Source: Argentina anserina (taxonomy: Eukaryota; Streptophyta; Magnoliopsida; Rosales; Rosaceae). Taken from it: a DNA stretch of 64,000 bases. Every line of letters begins with the position of its first letter. Positions within the stretch are counted from its first letter, which is position 1. The position numbers and the translations under genes were made by a program. The notes under the pieces were generated by a model. It ran no database searches. It was not told the DNA's origin and was given only the letters and a program-made list of their open reading frames with translations. Shown in pieces: positions 60,911 to 64,000 of the stretch. The DNA is taken from assembly GCF_933775445.1 (NCBI RefSeq), contig NC_065877.1, positions 31,744,001 to 31,808,000 of the forward strand, written 5' to 3'.

Positions 60911-61757
60911 CGCCACCAATCATCACCAAATTTCACCACCACAACCTAAACAATATTTCCAACAACTTCCTAGTTGACACAAAGTTCTAAATCCGAGCCT
61001 AAACAGTCCAAACAACGAAGAACATATATTCGGCACTATTCACAAACCCTAGAAATTGAAATTTTGATTCGAGTACTTACACTTCGATTTGGCTCGATTC
61101 CTTTTGTGGGAATGTTGCTGGGACTGAGACAAGCAAAACCCCCCAAGAATCTCGAGCCATGGTGGCCGGAGGAGGCGCCGCCGCCACAGCAGTAACTTCC
61201 GGCGGTTGCTACACCGTGTGTGGTTGTCGCCGGAGTGCAAGGCGTAGCCCAAAAGATGGAGCTCGTCGAGCCCGTCAGTTTGATAGGTGGCACGACACGA
61301 GGCGACGTCGGATGGTGGAGAAATCGGCCGGAGAAGGTTTTTGGGTCAGGTGAACAGTGCCCCAAGCTCGGGTGAACAGTGCCCCGAGCTGATTTTTAGA
61401 AAAAATCTGATCTTTAATCTCATTTCCTTCCTTTTATACTATTTCCAAAATCGGAAACGAACTTCCGACGTTAATAACTTTCGCGTCCGATGTCCGATTC
61501 GAACGCGTGATGTGTCCACGAACTCGTATCGATGAGCTCTACGACTTTCGTGAAGGAAGTTTTCGCAACCGAGCGACGGAATAAAAGTCGATCTATACGT
61601 TGCGGTAACGTTACGTTTTCTAATTAAACGATCCGAGAACGTTTCCGTTTTCGTTTCGAAATGTCGCAAACCTCCAATTGTCGTCTTGAATTAATTTCAC
61701 AATTTTAACACTTTGAAAATACTCGACATTTAGTTTCTAAAAATTCGGGTTATTACA

Positions 61758-64000
61758 TTCTACCCCCCTTAAAAGGAATTTCGTCCCGAAATTCAAGTTC
61801 ACTCAATAAACAACTGTGGGTATCTCGTCTTCATATCCGACCCTAGCTTCCATGATGTATCACCTTCATCATGATGGCTCTACAATACATTGACTAGCTC
61901 CACTTCGTTCCTCCAAAGCTTCTTTGTGGATCTATTCAAAATACAAACCGGCTCAAAACAAAAGTGGTATTTTCCTTCACCTCAATGGTGTTATGATCGA
62001 TCACATATGCGACACATCAGGATCATACTTTCTCAACATGGAAATGTAGAAGACATTGTGAACGTCCGACATGCTAGTAGGCAAGGCTAGTTTTCCCACC
62101 TTCTCGAGAATCTCAAAGGCCCAACATACCTCGGCCAACTTTTCTTTCTTGTCAAATCTCACTACACCCAACTTTGGCCCAACAGATAGGTGATCGACAT
62201 GGCTTACCTTAAGTGCCTCATAGGGTACCATGCCGATGCTGGAATGGTAACTGTCGTTGTAGCCGAACTCAATCAATCTCAAATGATTTCACAGCTACCT
62301 TAAAATCCAACATACAAGCTCTCAACCTATCTTTCGTTACCTCAAACTTCCTCCATCAGACAATCTGTCACATGTCCTAACAATAATAGTCGCATGTGAG
62401 CTACTCAAAATATAATCATCCTCCCGAAACATAATGATGTTTTCAGCATGGAGGCGTCGACGCCCTCTTTTGTCTAGTTCACCACTCTCTTGCGATTTGA
62501 TAAGCTATCCTCAAGTCATGAGTTAGCTCCTACCACTAAGCATGGTCAAAACTCTCAACATCTAACATGAGTCAAATCAATGATTAACACATGCCTACTA
62601 CTTTCATCACACATAGTGGTTTTCAAATAAACGTGCTTTATCACGACAATACCTTCATGACTTCCCACAATGCATTGCTAGAATAACGAACATACCATTC
62701 CTTCCAATCAACAAAATAATCTCCTTTCATGATCATCTTATTATAACCATAAAAACTTGTCGTGCATGATACCCACTCAAGTACCATATTTGTATCGGCA
62801 ACACGATAAAGAAATCTTAACTCATTGAGTTCACAACCACCACAGAACACCACCTTGGATTAAGAATTACTCTCAAAAATTTCACCAGAGAATCGACTAA
62901 TATACGCACAAGGCAGTAGAGAACCTCTACCGCCACCACAAGAGTGACGCATCACGCATCCCATCACACTCACCAAAACTTACCGTCGAAAATTAATTAC
63001 ATCTTCTTGCTTCCATGAGTGGTATGCCACAATTTGGGGTTCAGACAAAGAAGGTATTTATCTCACAACGGTGGAACATGAAAATTAGGTGAACTTTACA
63101 GCGCAAAATCCAACACGACCACAACTGAGATATACTTTACCCCCTAGTTCATACATGCATCAAATGCATGACATACGGTCCCACACAAATGCCCTAGTGC
63201 ATCATCTAAGATATTGGTTTCTCCCACCGTTGTAGTACTAATAAGTTTAGTAATTACTTCAACAGAACCCGATATTAGGTCCACCATCTCCTCAAAACTA
63301 AGCCCAAAAGGATTGCTACACCACCACTCTAAACAGTTGTTTCTTTACTTTCAATAAGAACCCTCATGGCCAACGCATTCGGCCAAAATAACTTCTCTGT
63401 AAGCAACAAATACTTGATTACCCTTTTATCGTAAAATTTATCCATTGTTGAACACTTCAGTCAACACCACTTTATTCAACAGTATTCAATCTAATGCATA
63501 GAGGGAAAAGAGCCTCTAAGTCACCAACGCTAACACCACTTGCACTTGAAAAGCAAATTTTTTTTTTGGTCCTCAACCATTTCTTTACCAGTTGGAAGGT
63601 GCTTGTCACGAAAAATTCGTCAAAACACCATTAAGCTAAGGTCATCTCATACCTTACCTTCAATAGAGTTACTTCACCGCCATTGCGTCTCATTTGGACC
63701 TGTGGCATTGTGAAGTTCCAATCCCCAACACCAAAATAATTAAATCCTGAAAGATCAGCGTTCTCATTTAAATGTTCATCTAGCAAATAATTAATTCATA
63801 TCGCCACATTGAGATTTCTCCATCACCTTATATTTCTTGCTCACCCAAGGACAATGCGTAACATCAATTGTCTATAACCGAACCAAAACAAGTTTGGAAT
63901 GTTACGTCGACAAAATGTGAATCTCAATTCAATAATTGTATTACCACTTTATGGTCGTATCATACGCCCTACCACTCTATTACCAATAGCATTAGAGATG
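61758..64000 (-). mobile_element. Internal 3' part of a Ty3 element, running off the window
   Basis: Next to the LTR on the minus strand are the polypurine tract and a short conserved end (FRDEIPFK-like reading). The only clear coding piece is at 62001-62282. The rest to 64000 is heavily decayed, with no long open frame. LTR ends and this tail resemble Tekay/Del-type chromoviruses, but the chromodomain itself is not readable. Confidence 0.7.
62001..62282 (-). pseudogene. Ty3 integrase C-terminal fragment
   Basis: Reads EFGYNDSYHSSIGMVPYEAL, LSVGPKLGVVRFDKKEKLAE and VFYISMLRKYDPDVSH, the conserved integrase core end and GPY/F-like region. It appears to have lost sequence between these blocks (the segment between EAL and LSVGPK is much shorter than usual). 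Confidence 0.8.

Larger units (their letters stand above)
58942..61757 (-). repeat. 2.8-kb LTR, copy 2 (3' LTR of a Ty3 element)
   Basis: 2,816 bp, TGTAACGACCTCG...CGGGTTATTACA, matching copy 1. On the minus strand it is preceded by the purine tract AAGGGGGGTAGAA (61758-61770), so it is a 3' LTR. Contains four ~83-bp tandem units (59711-60040), many ACTGTTCAC-like motifs (60630-60910) and a GC-rich segment (61090-61390). Confidence 0.9.

Overview
The window is nuclear DNA of a flowering plant, most likely a core eudicot and perhaps Rosaceae (the family is a low-confidence guess from overall feel). The evidence is spliced genes with AT-rich GT-AG introns, plant-only gene families (CYP74B hydroperoxide lyase, DUF26 secreted protein, cellulose synthase-like B, DUF1068) and a large load of nested LTR retrotransposons, hAT elements and MITEs. 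No bacterial, organellar or CRISPR-type content was seen.

Gene-bearing left part (4.5-18.2 kb): a complete 13-exon condensin I subunit CAP-H gene (+), a complete 3-exon 13-hydroperoxide lyase gene (+), a 3-exon DUF1068 membrane protein gene (-), and a 3-exon zinc-ribbon gene of unknown role (+) carrying an in-frame TGA. The last two are divergent and share an upstream region of about 0.9 kb. Exons were joined by hand at splice consensus sites, and every junction stated keeps the reading frame.

First transposon nest (18.6-32.7 kb): an old Ty3 chromovirus (252-bp LTRs) holding a 2,077-bp TG...CA repeat with 5-bp target duplication, a broken Ty1-copia element, a hAT transposon with a perfect 8-bp target duplication, and a third and fourth copy of the 2-kb repeat forming an inverted junction. 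To its right lie a MITE-split orphan exon, a foldback element, and a 2.8-kb LTR with its primer-binding site. Another copy of the 2-kb repeat lies at 1.4-3.3 kb.

Middle (33.2-35.9 kb): a 9-exon CNOT9/CAF40 (RCD1-like) gene on the minus strand. It is followed by a decayed copia element (36.2-41.7 kb), unassigned AT-rich sequence, an RPA-type zinc-finger exon fragment, and a minus-to-plus inverted set of the same 2.8-kb LTR family (44.7-47.5 kb).

Right part (48.6-64 kb): a cellulose synthase-like B gene, now a pseudogene, split inside a coding exon by a structurally complete and recent Ty3 chromovirus (50257-56047, 527-bp LTRs, TTAC duplication). Next come an intact DUF26 cysteine-rich secretory protein gene (-) and the 3' LTR plus degraded pol of a second 2.8-kb-LTR Ty3 element running off the window.

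The host genes do not form a pathway. CAP-H, DUF1068, RCD1-like and CSLB are, from memory, also close together on Arabidopsis chromosome 2 (around At2g32530-At2g32620), so this looks like a conserved ancestral gene block expanded by transposons. I found no convincing new multi-gene system. The most notable items are the CSLB gene disruption, the internal stop in the zinc-ribbon gene, the divergent CNOT9 paralogue, an unassigned 2-kb repeat family, and a MITE built around telomere-like repeats.
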